The notes beneath the pieces are model-generated. The model was given only the letters and a program-made list of their open reading frames with translations. It ran no database searches and was not told where the DNA came from. From Dryocola sp031988645 (GTDB taxonomy: Bacteria; Pseudomonadota; Gammaproteobacteria; Enterobacterales; Enterobacteriaceae), in assembly GCF_051307045.1 (NCBI RefSeq), contig NZ_CP150452.1, forward strand, positions 992,001 to 1,056,000: a stretch of DNA of 64,000 nucleotides, in the 5' to 3' direction. Made by a program: the position numbers and the translations under genes. Below are positions 55,718 to 64,000 of this stretch, in pieces (within the stretch, counting starts at the first letter, position 1; the number at the start of each line of letters is the position of its first letter).

Positions 55718-55791
55718 TCTGGACTCCGGTCAATTGAGATGTGTTAGGTTCGCTTTCTGACGGTTTGGCACAACAGCGGCGCAGCTTCATG
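55714..55791 (-). CDS. Putative Cys-Cys leader peptide of the oxygenase-MetQNI operon
   Basis: A 25-residue ORF starting MKLRRCCAKPSE, with ATG at 55791 and AAGGA 7 bp upstream. Codons 6 and 7 are tandem TGT Cys codons preceded by two Arg codons. Its TGA overlaps the ATG of the oxygenase gene (ATGA), so translation of the two is coupled. Position, tandem Cys and operon content suggest a cysteine-responsive leader that reports charged tRNA-Cys. No homologue is known to me; the function is inferred. Confidence 0.6.
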
Positions 55792-55982
55792 ATGGTTTCC
55801 TTTGGTTATGGCGAGGTTCGGCCCATGGATGCAACATTGCCGCAAGCCATTTGCGCCGCCCAATATTGTTATCTTCTAAGTTATGACGCGCAGAGGGTCT
55901 AAGCATTTTCAGGATTTGGCTAACGCCGCAGTGCCTGGTCCTGTGCCAAAGCCGCTTGCATTTTAAACGCGCATCCTTTACC

Positions 55983-56005
55983 GTATTGTTATGTTATAAC
56001 GTATC
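55983..56005. promoter_or_regulatory. Zur box upstream of rpmE2-rpmJ2
   Basis: On the minus strand the site begins GATACGTTATAACATAACA. It agrees with the enterobacterial Zur consensus (GAAATGTTATA-N-TATAACATTTC) at 17 of 22 defined positions. It ends 12 bp before rpmE2, so Zur-Zn binding would block the genes when zinc is plentiful. Confidence 0.75.
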
Positions 56006-56017
56006 AAGGTGAAGGCA

Positions 56018-56275
56018 ATGAAACGCGATATCCATCCTTACTACCGCACCGTGGTGTTCCACGACACCAGCGCCAATGAGTACTTTAAAGTAGGTTCGAC
56101 GATAAAGACCGACCGGGAAATTGAGCTCGACGGACAAACTTACCCGTACATCACTATCGAAGTCTCTTCCGCTTCCCATCCGCACTACACCGGCAGGCAG
56201 AGGACCTTTGAAAAAGAAGGCAGCCCGGCGCGCTTCCAGCAGCGCTTTGGCCGATTTTTTGGCAAGGAGGCATAG
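56018..56275 (+). CDS. rpmE2: Ribosomal protein L31 type B (zinc-independent)
   Basis: An 85-residue alternative to zinc-binding RpmE. MKRDIHPYYRTVVFHDTSAN is typical; the four Cys of the zinc-binding form are absent. In zinc shortage it replaces L31 and frees zinc. The ATG at 56018 (not the GTG at 56009) follows AAGGTGAAG. It is coupled to rpmJ2, which starts 2 bp after its stop, and is preceded by a Zur box. E. coli names: ykgM/rpmE2. Confidence 0.95.
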   Translation: MKRDIHPYYRTVVFHDTSANEYFKVGSTIKTDREIELDGQTYPYITIEVSSASHPHYTGRQRTFEKEGSPARFQQRFGRFFGKEA

Positions 56276-56277
56276 TT

Positions 56278-56418
56278 ATGAAGGTACTGAGCTCGCTGCG
56301 TAGCGCAAAGCAGCGTCATCCGGACTGTCAGATCGTAAAGCGTAAGGGAAGGGTTTACGTGATTTGCAAAAGCAACCCGCGGTTTAAAGCGGTGCAGGGC
56401 AGAAAGAAAAAACGTTAG
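56278..56418 (+). CDS. rpmJ2: Ribosomal protein L36 type B (zinc-independent)
   Basis: A 46-residue protein, MKVLSSLRSAKQRHPDCQIV..., nearly identical in length and sequence to E. coli YkgO. It lacks the CxxC...CxxxxH zinc ribbon of RpmJ. It lies 2 bp after rpmE2, whose end carries the AAGGAGG ribosome site. Expected under zinc limitation. Confidence 0.95.
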   Translation: MKVLSSLRSAKQRHPDCQIVKRKGRVYVICKSNPRFKAVQGRKKKR

Positions 56419-56496
56419 GGCCTGAGAGCGTCAGGGCTGCCTGGCAAGGGGGAACCTGAGCCAGGCTTCCCCTGAAAACGCCCGCCTGAAGCGGAT

Positions 56497-56955
56497 TTAA
56501 GCGCGGGACAAGGAGAAAACATCGTAAAAAGACAGTTCCCCTTTGCGGGTAATCATGTTCTGCAGCAGCGTTTTCTGCTGCGCGTCCACGCGCGGGGATT
56601 GCAGAATGTCATCAATCAGCGTGGCCGGCACGTTGCGGGTGTTGTACCACTCGCCGTTATAGCAAACCCGTAAATCCAGCACGTCGATATCGCTGTAGCG
56701 GTAGCGCGGATTCACATCGAAAAAGAAAAAGCCGTTAAGCAGGGCGAAAAGCACCACCAGCAGCCACACCGAGCCTGCCAGCGTCTCAGATTGCATCATC
56801 ACGACGAGCGTGGCGAGCCAGCCCACCCACATGCCAACAAACAATCCCGGATGTTTACGAATAAAACTGATGCTAAACCGCGGGCGGTTATCACGCTTCT
56901 CGGCGACGTTCAGCTGTTCAATCGTATCGTTAAGCAGGCGCTGGATTTCGGTCAT
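56497..56955 (-). CDS. ylaC: YlaC family inner-membrane protein
   Basis: A 152-residue protein with MTEIQRLLNDTIEQLN, then RFSISFIRKHPGLFVGMWVG and two TM helices (residues about 38-80), followed by a cytoplasmic domain (VCYNGEWYNTRNVPATLIDD). Very close to E. coli YlaC (156 residues). Function unknown. Confidence 0.94.
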   Translation of the reverse strand: MTEIQRLLNDTIEQLNVAEKRDNRPRFSISFIRKHPGLFVGMWVGWLATLVVMMQSETLAGSVWLLVVLFALLNGFFFFDVNPRYRYSDIDVLDLRVCYNGEWYNTRNVPATLIDDILQSPRVDAQQKTLLQNMITRKGELSFYDVFSLSRA

Positions 56956-57088
56956 GGGAAGCCTTCTGATTTCAGGTAAGTCGCGGATACCACAAAAGTG
57001 ACGACGCTATTTTAAGAAGCCGTCGTCCGGCAAAAAAGTAACAGATTAGGCTAAATTAACCATAACAGTTCGCCGCGCCTTGCCGTAC

Positions 57089-57652
57089 TCAGAGCGTTTT
57101 AATGATTCGCGCCGGGTTGCCGGCAACCACGCAGTTTGCGGGCACGTCTTTAGTCACAACGGAGCCCGACCCTACCACAACGTTGTCACCGAGGGTCACG
57201 CCGGGGTTAATCACCGCGCGGCCGCCAATCCAGACGTTATTGCCTATGGTCACCGGTTTGCCGAACTCCGCGCCGCTGTTGCGCGTCCGGGCATCCAGAG
57301 GATGGGTGGCGGTATAAATATGCACGCCGGGTGCGAACATACAGTTGTCGCCAATGCGTACCGGGCAGACATCGAGAATCACGCAGTCAAAGTTGGCGTA
57401 GAAATTTTGACCCAGGTATATGTTGTAGCCGTAATCGCAGCGGAACGAGGGTTCGATGTAGGCATCGTTGCAGCTGCCTAATAGCTCTTCTAGCAGATCT
57501 TTACGCACGGCGCTTTCGTCCGGCGCGGTATGGTTGTAGCGATGGACCAGATGACGGGCTTTTACCCGTTCGGCGTGCAGCTGTTCATCCGAAGGGCGAT
57601 ACAGCTCGCCTGCGATCATTTTACGTTTTTCTTCACTCTGCGTTTCGTTCAT
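57089..57652 (-). CDS. maa: Maltose O-acetyltransferase Maa
   Basis: A 187-residue left-handed beta-helix acetyltransferase with hexapeptide repeats (VTIGNNVWIGGRAVINPGVT, then LGDNVVVGSGSVVTKDVP) and the N-terminal KMIAGELYRPSDEQLHAERV. The catalytic His is in YTATHPLD. It acetylates maltose, glucose and related sugars with acetyl-CoA. A CRP-like site lies 82 bp upstream. Confidence 0.94.
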   Translation of the reverse strand: MNETQSEEKRKMIAGELYRPSDEQLHAERVKARHLVHRYNHTAPDESAVRKDLLEELLGSCNDAYIEPSFRCDYGYNIYLGQNFYANFDCVILDVCPVRIGDNCMFAPGVHIYTATHPLDARTRNSGAEFGKPVTIGNNVWIGGRAVINPGVTLGDNVVVGSGSVVTKDVPANCVVAGNPARIIKTL

Positions 57653-57733
57653 CGTTGTCGCTCTTTGTTGCCCGGTATGGAAACCCTGACCCTAAACGAA
57701 AAAACCTCGTCGCGATCGGGAACGTTCCCTGAT

Positions 57734-57749
57734 TGTGCGAACGATCACA
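57734..57749. promoter_or_regulatory. CRP-like site upstream of maa
   Basis: TGTGC-GAACGA-TCACA matches the CRP consensus TGTGA-N6-TCACA at nine of ten positions. It lies 82 bp upstream of the maa start on the minus strand. Confidence 0.6.
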
Positions 57750-57925
57750 GTTAAGGTTAGCAGACGCGGACCAGTAAATTGAGCACTTCAGATGGCGTTC
57801 ACGGAATAAGCATTGGCCATGACGATGGCGTGAAACTGGCAATAATTTGCGGCGTTTCGCCTGAACATGGCAAGCAGAGGGAGCCGGGCCGATGCGCTAA
57901 AAATAAGCAATAAAGTTTCGGAGTA

Positions 57926-58144
57926 TTAACGAATAAATTTCCATACCGAAGGGGGGATCTTATCGTAAAGCTTATTCATGGTAAGTTCTGCCAGACGATG
58001 GTCGGCCGCTGAATAAAATACCGCCAGCTCATTGTCAGATAATTCATATTTATTCTTTTCAATTACTCGCTCTAACGTATCAATTGTTTGGCAACGTCGT
58101 AGACGCATCAAATAATCGGTCTTGGTTAAGGGCTTAGTTGTCAT
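57926..58144 (-). CDS. hha: Hemolysin expression-modulating protein Hha
   Basis: A 72-residue H-NS partner (MTTKPLTKTDYLMRLRRCQT ... LYDKIPPSVWKFIR), nearly identical to E. coli Hha. It modulates H-NS silencing of horizontally acquired genes and acts as the toxin of the Hha-TomB pair. It lies 30 bp downstream of tomB on the same strand. Confidence 0.97.
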   Translation of the reverse strand: MTTKPLTKTDYLMRLRRCQTIDTLERVIEKNKYELSDNELAVFYSAADHRLAELTMNKLYDKIPPSVWKFIR

Positions 58145-58174
58145 AAATTCACCTTAAGTATGTGTGATATTTTT

Positions 58175-58549
58175 TTAAAAGGAGAGGCTGACCGGGTTAG
58201 CGCGGCTCTCGCTGACAAAACACCGAAACAATCGATTCCCCGACTTACGCCATTTTTGCAGGTCCTGAGCGTTGATGCCGTAGTTGCTAAAAAGCATAAA
58301 GGTGTCGTCCAGGTATTCGTCTATTTGCTCAATCAGTTTGCTTTCGTCGTCATACTTTATCTTGTAATTAAGCGCAAAAGCCGCAATGTGCTCGATCAAA
58401 TCATTTAGCTGCAGGTTAATGGCTGACGTAGGATCGTTAACCCAACCATGATTGCTCTCTCCCAGGTTGGTCAGACAGTCATGATACAGGTTTTCGCACA
58501 AGAATTTAAGCTGCGCTATATCATGCCGTTTTGGTGAGTATTCGTCCAT
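58175..58549 (-). CDS. tomB: Hha toxicity modulator TomB
   Basis: A 124-residue antitoxin of Hha (formerly YbaJ), starting MDEYSPKRHDIAQLKFLCEN. The start at 58549 follows AAGGGGC; a longer ATG frame from 58609 has no homology. A Cys near the C-terminus (NRLFRCFVSE) is conserved in the family and implicated in oxygen-dependent inactivation of Hha. Confidence 0.95.
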   Translation of the reverse strand: MDEYSPKRHDIAQLKFLCENLYHDCLTNLGESNHGWVNDPTSAINLQLNDLIEHIAAFALNYKIKYDDESKLIEQIDEYLDDTFMLFSNYGINAQDLQKWRKSGNRLFRCFVSESRANPVSLSF

Positions 58550-59065
58550 AATGCAGCCCCTTTTATCGAAGAAAATTTGATAAAACGTAATGCGTTGGGG
58601 TGGACACACCTTGAAGAGGTGGGAATCGTTTACAACGATTGTTTCATATGCCTTTACTATAAATCAATCTGCTAAGGATTTCCTCGCGCTATTACTAAAA
58701 ATTACAATTCCGCGCTATTCGCGCATTTGCCGCGCGGTCCGCTAATACTTTCGTATGAAATTAGGCTTTTTCCTGGTAGCGGAACAGTCTTAATCTAGGC
58801 GGCAACCAGGATTAATATCATAAGCTTAAGACGCTAAAAAAGGCTAAATGTTAAATTAAATTCGGAAAAGTCGCGGCTTAGGATTAATCTTAATTAATAA
58901 GTATGAACGTTAATTTTATGCTGCGCAAAAGAAAATTTAAGATAAAACCGGCGTGATGTTTTGCCGTCAGGAATAATATATTCCGCAACAGCTTGAAATC
59001 AATCGCAAGAACAATGGCTGTCGATGCTTATATATCGGCTTATAGATGCTAAGGCTATTAAGCAT
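58550..59065. promoter_or_regulatory. AT-rich intergenic region between tomB and acrB
   Basis: About 515 bp of AT-rich DNA without a gene, matching a similar-sized gap in E. coli. It contains the tomB-hha promoter; several TTAATTAA- and TATAA-rich stretches make individual promoter calls unreliable. H-NS-type binding is likely from composition. Nothing else recognised. Confidence 0.45.
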
Positions 59066-59091
59066 AAAAAAGGCCGCTGACGCGGCCTTTT
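59066..59091 (-). terminator. Rho-independent terminator after acrB
   Basis: On the minus strand AAAAGGCCGC / GCGGCCTTTT with a four-base loop and a T6 tail, 19 bp beyond the acrB stop. Confidence 0.9.
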
Positions 59092-59109
59092 AATAACATA
59101 TTTAGCAGG

Positions 59110-62100
59110 TTACTGGTGGCGTTCCACCTGGTGGGTATGTTCCACATCCTCAGCCCTGCGGCTGAAGCGGCGGCGTACCACCACAAAGAACACCGGCACG
59201 AAGAAGATAGCCAGAATGGTTGCGGTAACCATCCCGCCCATTACCCCGGTGCCTACGGCGTTTTGCGCGCCGCTCCCGGCGCCGGAACTGATAACCAGCG
59301 GCATAACCCCGAGGATAAAGGCCCAGCGACGTCATCAGAATCGGACGCAGACGCATACGTACGGCCTCAAGGGTGGCTTCAACCAGCCCCTTGCCCTCTT
59401 TTTCCATCAGATCCTTGGCGAATTCAACGATAAGGATCGCGTTCTTCGCCGACAGACCGATGGTGGTCAGCAGGCCTACCTGGAAGTATACGTCGTTGGT
59501 CAACCCGCGGAAGGTGGCGGCAAGCAGCGCGCCGACGACCCCGAGCGGAACCACCAGCATAACCGAGAATGGAATCGACCAGCTCTCGTACAGCGCCGCC
59601 AGACACAGGAAGACGACGATTAACGAAATGGCGTACAGGGCAGGGGCCTGGTTGCCGGACAAGCGTTCCTGATAGGACATGCCCGTCCAGTCATAGCCGA
59701 TGCCGGTTGGCAGTTTACCTGCCAGCTCTTCCATCATGTTCATTGCCTCGCCGGTACTCTTACCCGGCGTTGCCTGGCCCAGGATCTCCATGGACGGCAG
59801 ACCGTTGTAACGTTCCAGACGCGGCGAACCATACTCCCAGTGCGCGGTGGAGAAGGAGGAGAACGGCACCATCTGCCCGCCAGAACCCCTTACGTACCAC
59901 TCGTTGATATCCTGCGGAAGCATACGGAACGGCGCGTCGGCCATGACGTACACTTTTTTCACACGCCCACGGTCGATAAAGTCGTTGACGTAGCTGCCGC
60001 CCCAGGCGGCGCCCAGCGTGGTATTGATATCCGAAATGGATACGCCCAGCGCCTGCGCTTTCTCCTGATCGATATCCACTTTAAACTGCGGCGTATCTTC
60101 CAGACCGTTCGGACGCACGCCCACCAACAGGTCAGGATGCTTGGCAATTTCGCCAAACAGCTGGTTACGAGCCTGGGTCAGCTTGTCGTGGCCAAGGTTT
60201 GCCTGGTCAATCAGCTGGAAGTCGAAGCCCGTTGCGGTACCCAGCTCGACGATAGCCGGCAGGTTGAACGGAAACACCATCGCATCTTTGATTTTTGAAA
60301 ACTCAGCGGCGGCTCGTCCGGTAATGGCTGCGACCTTGTTTTCATCACCCGAACGCTCCGACCAGTCTTTTAAAGAGACGAAGGCTATACCGGTATTCTG
60401 ACCGCGGCCCGAGAAGCCGAAGCCGTTAACCGCAAACACCGACTTCACGTTTGCCTTCTCTTTTTCCAGATAGTACTTCGTCACTTCATCAAGGACTTTC
60501 TGCGTACGTTCCTGGGTGGCGCCCGCCGGAAGCTGGGCCATGGTCAGGAATACGCCCTGGTCTTCATCCGGCAAGAACGAGCTTGGCAGACGAACAAACA
60601 GGAAGGCCATGCCGACGACTATCAGCAGGTAAAGCAGCAGGTAACGACCGGTGCTACGCAAAATGCCGCCGACGCTGTCGGTGTAGTGATGCGTGCTCTT
60701 GTCGAACATGTTGTTAAACCAGCCGAAGAAGCCTTTCTTCTCGCCATGATCGCCTTTGGCGATCGGCTTAAGCAGGGTGGCGCACAGCGCGGGCGTAAGA
60801 ATCAACGCGACCAGCACCGACAGCACCATGGCCGATACGATGGTAATGGAGAACTGACGGTAAATCGCACCGGTAGAGCCGCCGAAGAAGGCCATCGGGA
60901 TAAATACCGCCGAGAGCACCAGCGCGATACCCACCAGCGCGCCCTGAATCTGCTCCATCGATTTACGCGTGGCTTCTTTCGGCGGCAGTCCTTCCTCCGC
61001 CATCACGCGCTCGACGTTTTCCACCACCACGATGGCGTCATCCACCAGCAGGCCTATCGCCAGCACCATCCCGAACATCGTCAGGGTGTTTATCGAGTAG
61101 CCAAAGGTGGCCAGCACGGCGAAGGTGCCCAGCAGCACCACCGGCACCGCAATCGTTGGGATCAGCGTTGCGCGGAAGTTCTGCAGGAACAGGTACATTA
61201 CCAGGAATACCAGCACGATCGCTTCAACCAGCGTTTTTACCACTTCGTTGATAGAGATTTTAACGAACGGGGTCGTATCGTACGGGTAAACCACCTTCAT
61301 ACCGGCCGGGAAGAAGGGTTCCAGCTTGGCGATGGTGGCGCGGATGGCGTCCGCGGTATCCAGCGCGTTGGCGCCGGTCGCAAGTTTAATCCCCAGACCA
61401 GACGCAGGCTGGCCGTTAAAGCGCGCGATAACGTCATAGTTCTCGCCGCCCAGCTCAACTTTCGCCACATCTTTTAGCTGCACGCGCGAGCCGTCCGGGT
61501 TGACCTTCAGCAGAATTTTGCTGAATTCATCTGCGGACTTCAGGCGGGTTTGCGCGATGATGGAGGCGTTAAGCTGCTGGCCTTTCACCGGCGGCGTACC
61601 GCCCAGCTGACCGGCTGCCACCTGGGCGTTTTGCGCTTTGATAGCCGTAATCACGTCTACCGGCGTGAGCTGGAAGTTGTTCAGCTTGTTCGGGTCCATC
61701 CAGATACGCATCGCGTACTGGGCGCCGAACAGCTGAACGTCGCCTACGCCGGTGGTACGGCTGATAGGATCCTTCATGGTCGCGCCGACGTAGTCGGAAA
61801 TATCTTCCTGCGTCATGCTGCCGTCGGTGTTGATGACCCCGACCACCATCAGGAAGCTGCTGGATGATTTCTCAACGCTTACGCCTTGCTGCTGTACTTC
61901 CTGCGGCAACAGCGGCATAGCCAGCTGCAGTTTGTTCTGCACCTGAACCTGCGCGATGTCCGCATCGGTACCTGAGTCAAAGGTAATGGTTATCTGCACG
62001 GTACCAGAAGAGTCGCTGGTCGAGGACATGTACAGCAGGCCATCGATACCGTTCATGTTCTGTTCGATAACCTGCGTTACGGTATCCTGTACCGTTTTCG

Positions 62101-62260
62101 CATCTGCACCCGGATAGGTTGCTGAGATCGTAATTGCCGGCGGCGCAATGGTTGGATATTGCGCGATGGGCAATTTCATGATCGCAAGCCCGCCCGCCAA
62201 CATAATAATGATGGCGATAACCCAGGCAAAAATCGGGCGATCGATAAAAAACTTAGCCAT
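59110..62260 (-). CDS. acrB: Multidrug efflux RND permease AcrB (single-base frameshift)
   Basis: Trimeric proton-driven drug exporter working with AcrA and TolC. The proton-relay Asp pair is in GLLVDDAIVVVENVERV and the relay Lys in LLTTIGLSAKNAILIVEFAK. The frame breaks near the end: CTGGGCCTTT replaces the expected CTGGCCTTT (plus-strand 59320-59324). Removing one base gives LAFILGVMPLVISSGAGSGA, a C-terminal tail ending HTHQVERHQ, and 1049 residues, exactly the E. coli length. Confidence 0.94.
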
Positions 62261-62282
62261 GTCTTAACGGCTCCTGTTTAAG

Positions 62283-63486
62283 TTAAGACTTCGTTTGTTC
62301 GGACTGTGCGCCTGCGGCGGTCTGTTGGTCCTGACCTTTATTCTCGTCCGCTACTTCCTGCGCCTTCACCTGAACACCGGGTTTCACCTTCTGCAAACCG
62401 GTTACGATAACGCGATCGCCGGTCTGCAACCCGTCGGTTACCAGCCATTTATCACCAATCGCCTGAGATGTTTTCAGCTGACGCACTTCGACCTTATCGT
62501 CTTTGCCCACCACCATCGCGGAAGCATCGCCGCGTGGCGTACGGGTCACGCCCTGCTGTGGCACCAGAAGCGCGTTCGGATTCACGCCCTCTTCGAGTTT
62601 GGCACGTACGAACATGCCCGGCAGCAGGGTTTTATCCGGGTTAGGGAAGATGGCGCGCAGCGTGATGGAACCGGTAGTCTGATCGACAGTCACATCGGAG
62701 AATTCCAATGAACCTTCCTGGGAATAGGTGATACCGTCGTTAGTGACTAACTGAACTTTGGCCTTACCGTTTTCCTGTTTCAGCTTGCCTTCGGCCAGCT
62801 CTTGCTTAAGACGCAGGAAATCGTTGCTGGACTGGGTAACGTCGACATAGATAGGGTCGAGCTGCTGCACGGTGGACAAGGCGGTGGTTTGTCCGCTGGT
62901 CACCAGCGCCCCTTCGGTAACGGCAGATTTGCCGATGCGTCCGCTGATAGGCGAGGTCACTTTGGTATAGGCCAGGTTAATACGGGCGGTTTCAACGGCG
63001 GCTTTCGCAGCGACTACGCTCGCATTCGCCTGCTGTGATTCCGCAAGCGCATTGTCATAGTCCTGTTGGCTGATGTATTTCGTGCCCAGCAGTTTCTGAT
63101 AACGCTTCAGCGTCACCTGAGCGATATTGGCGCTGGCCTGCGCTTTGGCCAGGTCGCCTTTCGCGCTGTCGTAAGCGGGCCTGATAAGTCGCAGGATCAA
63201 TTTGATAAAGCGAGACACCCGCCTTAATTTCACTTCCTTCTTCAAAGTTACGCTTCAGAATAATGCCGCTTACCTGCGGACGAACTTCAGCAATACGGTA
63301 AGCACTAGTACGGCCAGGGAGCTCTGTTGTGATCTGTAAAGGCGCGCTTTTCAGTGTCACCACACCCACTTCAGGGGCTTGCGGCGCACTCTGCTGGGTC
63401 TCTTTGTCGTTACATCCTGTAAGCGCTAAGCTGCCTGAAAGCATCAGAACGGCCGCCAGAGGCGTAAACCCTCTGTTTTTGTTCAT
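62283..63486 (-). CDS. acrA: Multidrug efflux periplasmic adaptor AcrA (single-base frameshift)
   Basis: Membrane-fusion lipoprotein with lipobox LTGC (Cys25), linking AcrB to TolC through hairpin, lipoyl, beta-barrel and membrane-proximal domains. It starts MNKNRGFTPLAAVLMLSGSL at 63486. The frame breaks after DPATYQA: CAGGCCCGCTTAC replaces the expected CAGGCCGCTTAC (plus-strand 63177-63181). Correction yields AYDSAKGDLAKAQASANIAQ and 400 residues (E. coli 397). It is 22 bp upstream of acrB. Confidence 0.94.
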
Positions 63487-63577
63487 ATGTAAACCTCGAG
63501 TGTCCGATTTCAAATTTGTTCAATGGATCAAATGCCCACAAACCCATTGCTGCGTTTATATTATCGTCGTGCTATGG

Positions 63578-63601
63578 TACATACATTCACAAATGTATGT
63601 A
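63578..63601. promoter_or_regulatory. AcrR operator in the acrA-acrR spacer
   Basis: A 24 bp imperfect palindrome, TACATACATT...AATGTATGTA, identical in sequence to the known E. coli AcrR binding site. It overlaps both divergent promoters, so AcrR represses acrAB and itself. Confidence 0.92.
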
Positions 63602-63629
63602 AATCTGACTCCAGTAAATTCACCGACAT

Positions 63630-63649
63630 ATGGCACGAAAAACCAAACA
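63630..63649 (+). promoter_or_regulatory. Marbox (MarA/SoxS/Rob site) for acrAB
   Basis: ATGGCACGAAAAACCAAACA fits the degenerate marbox consensus AYNGCACNNWNNRYYAAAYN at every position. As in E. coli it overlaps the first codons of acrR and activates acrAB. Confidence 0.8.
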
Positions 63650-64000
63650 ACAAGCCCTCGAAACCCGCCAGCACATTCTTGATGTGGCTATTCGTTTGTT
63701 TTCACAGCAGGGTGTTTCTTCTACGTCGCTGGCGGATATCGCCAAAGCGGCTGGCGTTACCCGCGGTGCAATTTATTGGCATTTCAAAAATAAGTCGGAT
63801 TTATTTAATGAGATCTGGGAACTGACCGAATCCAGTATCGGTGATTTAGAAACTGAGTATCGGGCAAAATTTCCTGACGATCCACTCTGCGTTGTCAGAG
63901 AGTTGCTTATTTACATACTGCAGGCAACGGTGACGGAAGAAAGGCGTCGATTAATGACGGAGATCATTTTTCATAAATGTGAATTCGTTGGAGAAATGGC
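63630..64000 (+). CDS. acrR: TetR-family repressor AcrR (5' part, cut by window edge)
   Basis: MARKTKQQALETRQHILDVA... with the TetR HTH DIAKAAGVTRGAIYWHFKNK (residues about 33-52). About 124 residues are visible before the window ends. It is the ligand-responsive local repressor of acrAB, divergent from acrA. No stop or frameshift in the visible part. Confidence 0.96.
   Translation, partial: MARKTKQQALETRQHILDVAIRLFSQQGVSSTSLADIAKAAGVTRGAIYWHFKNKSDLFNEIWELTESSIGDLETEYRAKFPDDPLCVVRELLIYILQATVTEERRRLMTEIIFHKCEFVGEM

Noticed and set aside
3072..63181. Programmed ribosomal frameshifting as the reason for the 13 breaks
   Set aside because: The sites lack slippery heptamers with downstream structures, occur in proteins not known to frameshift, and share only the GGCC context.
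1..64000. CRISPR arrays, tRNA or rRNA genes, insertion sequences, prophage or integrase genes
   Set aside because: No regularly spaced repeats, cloverleaf sequences, transposase or integrase motifs were seen.

Overview
The window is chromosomal DNA from a gamma-proteobacterium of the family Enterobacteriaceae. Gene content and order follow the E. coli/Klebsiella/Enterobacter backbone (yajR-cyoEDCBA-ampG-yajG-bolA-tig-clpPX-lon-hupB-ppiD-ybaV-fadM-queC-ybaE-cof-decR-mdlAB-glnK-amtB-tesB-ybaY-ybaZ-ffs ... ylaC-maa-hha-tomB-acrB-acrA-acrR). Protein lengths match E. coli almost residue for residue. The species cannot be fixed by eye; cdsH next to decR, a csc sucrose cluster and norRVW at this locus point to an Enterobacter/Klebsiella/Cedecea-like genus rather than E. 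coli.

Layout. 0-5.4 kb: end of yajR and the cytochrome bo3 oxidase operon cyoABCDE (minus). 5.8-8.5 kb: ampG-yajG and divergent bolA. 8.8-17.6 kb: proteostasis block tig, clpP-clpX, lon, hupB, ppiD, with sigma-32 promoters before clpP and lon. 17.7-23.8 kb: ybaV, fadM, queC, ybaE, cof, and the cdsH/decR cysteine desulfhydrase pair. 23.8-30.2 kb: MdlAB exporter, the sigma-54/NtrC-type glnK-amtB operon, tesB. 30.4-31.6 kb: ybaY, ybaZ and the 4.5S RNA gene ffs. 31.7-33.1 kb: an AT-rich island with a DUF4225-like protein and a small membrane protein. 33.2-36.7 kb: MocR regulator/YczE-like pair, a GNAT enzyme, ybaA. 36.7-41.6 kb: norRVW nitric oxide detoxification and a flavin-reductase-like gene. 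41.8-52.4 kb: XRE-2TM protein, pdeB, a GntR/mannonate-dehydratase-like/PTS group, and a non-PTS sucrose cluster cscR-cscA-cscB-cscK. 52.4-55.8 kb: an operon of a 2OG-Fe(II) oxygenase with a MetQNI-type ABC transporter, preceded by a 25-codon leader ORF with tandem Cys codons. 56.0-56.4 kb: Zur-type zinc-free ribosomal proteins L31/L36. 56.5-64 kb: ylaC, maa, hha-tomB, acrB-acrA and the start of acrR.

The most striking global signal is technical or epigenetic. Thirteen protein genes (cyoB, cyoA, tig, clpP, lon, ppiD, ybaE, amtB, pdeB, cscA, cscB, acrB, acrA) each carry exactly one surplus G or C. Every time it sits where the expected sequence has GGCC, giving GGGCC or GGCCC. Removing that base restores a full-length protein in every case, to the E. 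coli length or within a few residues of it. ffs appears to have a fourteenth. Because essential or core genes are affected and no other indel is seen, I read these as motif-linked sequencing errors (possibly at modified GGCC sites) and annotate the genes at full length.

The best biological lead is the coupled Cys-Cys leader ORF before the oxygenase-MetQNI operon. It looks like a cysteine-sensing attenuator for sulfur scavenging.
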